From: Verrucomicrobiota bacterium
GTDB taxonomy: Bacteria > Verrucomicrobiota > Verrucomicrobiia > Chthoniobacterales > Terrimicrobiaceae
Reading direction: 5' to 3'
Assembly: GCA_026398285.1 (NCBI GenBank)
Contig: JAPLTI010000024.1
Span: 1 to 6,901, forward strand
Length of the DNA stretch: 6,901 nucleotides
In this document: positions 6,182-6,901 of the stretch, piece after piece
How positions within the stretch are numbered: position 1 is the stretch's first letter
Layout of the letters: every line of letters starts with the position of its first letter
Translations under genes and position numbers: made by a program
Notes under the pieces: model-generated
Database searches by the model: none
Seen by the model: only the letters and a program-made list of their open reading frames with translations
What the model was told of the DNA's origin: nothing

Positions 6182-6901
6182 ATCCCACACGCGTCATCAT
6201 CAATGGTTCCCGCGGTCGGATGGGGCAGGCTCTCATCGAGTGTGCCAAGGTCGATCCGCTCTTCACCCTGGCTGGCGCCACCGATCTCGGGGACGACCTG
6301 TCTGCGGCACTTCCCACATGCGATGCGGTGATCGACTTCACCCATGCGACATCCACCGTTGCCATAGCCGAAGCCTGCGCGACTGCCGGAAAAATCCTCG
6401 TTATCGGCACCACCGGGCACCGTGACGATGCCCGCAGCCGCATCACCGAACTGTCGAAAACCATTCCGATTGTTTTCGCTCCAAACTTCAGCGTCGGCGT
6501 GAACACGCTCTTCTGGCTCACCCGCAAGGCTGCGGAAATCCTCGGTCCCGACTTCGATCTCGAAGTGGTAGAAATGCACCACCGACTGAAAAAAGATTCG
6601 CCGAGTGGCACGGCCCGTCGATTGGCTGAGATTCTCGCGGATGTGCGTCAGTTGGAATACAGCAAGGATGTCATGCACGGCCGTGAGGGCATGGTCGGCG
6701 AGCGGACGAATGTGGAGATCGGCATGCACGCCATTCGCGGCGGGGATGTCGTGGGCGATCACACTGTCATCTTTGCCAATGTGGGCGAACGCGTGGAACT
6801 CACGCACAAGGCCTCCAGTCGCGACACATTCGCGAAGGGCGCGCTTCGTGCTGCCCGCTGGGCACAAAGTCAAAAGCCGGGCCTCTACGACATGCAGGAT
6901 G
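6178..6901 (+). CDS. dapB: 4-hydroxy-tetrahydrodipicolinate reductase, compact form, 3' end cut by window
   Basis: The frame opens at ATG 6178 (overlapping the dapA stop as ATGA) and runs off the right edge with 241 codons and no stop. It reduces the DapA product to tetrahydrodipicolinate using NAD(P)H. Seen: Rossmann motif INGSRGRMG (8-16), VIDFTHATST (51-60), GTTGH (77-81), NFSVGVNTLFW (103-113), the catalytic segment MHHRLKKDSPSGTA (133-146) with proton donor His134 and Lys138, and the C-terminal GDHTVIFANVGERVELTHKASSR (from 193). The last residues, GLYDMQD, normally lie a few residues before the end of DapB, so only about 3-8 codons are missing. The protein is short: between the second strand of the Rossmann fold and VIDF about 20-25 residues are absent relative to E. 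coli. Asp36 at the end of that strand, followed by Leu, hints at NADH preference. Confidence 0.95.
   Translation, partial: MNPTRVIINGSRGRMGQALIECAKVDPLFTLAGATDLGDDLSAALPTCDAVIDFTHATSTVAIAEACATAGKILVIGTTGHRDDARSRITELSKTIPIVFAPNFSVGVNTLFWLTRKAAEILGPDFDLEVVEMHHRLKKDSPSGTARRLAEILADVRQLEYSKDVMHGREGMVGERTNVEIGMHAIRGGDVVGDHTVIFANVGERVELTHKASSRDTFAKGALRAARWAQSQKPGLYDMQD

Noticed and set aside
6016..6873. 285-codon minus-strand frame across the dapA end and dapB
   Set aside because: It runs antisense to DapB, whose motifs are unmistakable; no domain or start signal supports it.

Overview
The window most likely comes from a member of the Verrucomicrobia (Verrucomicrobiota), probably near Chthoniobacter. 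The main reason is the broken gene at the left edge, whose C-terminal half matches my recollection of 'Verru_Chthon cassette protein D', a pseudopilin-like family confined to that phylum. The compact DapB at the right edge and the SLC45-like transporter fit the same placement. DNA is moderately GC-rich, and every supported gene is on the + strand.

Layout: (1) 1-495, 3' part of a Verru_Chthon cassette D gene, start outside the window. (2) 595-2007, a 12-helix MFS transporter of the SLC45/GPH-like kind, substrate unknown. (3) 2008-2125, a gap with a GC-rich hairpin, a lone -35-like hexamer and a strong Shine-Dalgarno. (4) 2126-4378, a CHASE2-transmembrane-class III (IIIb-type) adenylate cyclase starting at GTG, active-site residues intact. 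(5) 4379-4481, a gap with a hairpin and a 10-bp palindrome. (6) 4482-6901, a tight lysine/diaminopimelate cluster: dapF (4482-5294), dapA (5306-6181) and dapB (6178 to the right edge, not terminated). There is no gene-free stretch over 300 bases.

How the genes work together: DapA condenses pyruvate with aspartate semialdehyde, DapB reduces the product to tetrahydrodipicolinate, and DapF epimerises LL- to meso-diaminopimelate for peptidoglycan and lysine. The steps between DapB and DapF are not encoded here. In Chlamydiae and Verrucomicrobia they are usually done by the single aminotransferase DapL. Spacing of 11 nt (dapF-dapA) and a 4-nt ATGA overlap (dapA-dapB) argue for one transcript. The cassette gene, transporter and cyclase look like separate units that merely lie upstream.

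I do not see a new biological system, mobile element, CRISPR array or RNA gene. The points most worth following up are the shortened cofactor region of DapB, the Lys/Thr substrate pair of the cyclase, the cassette D gene cut by the left edge, and homopolymer runs of seven in the cyclase gene.
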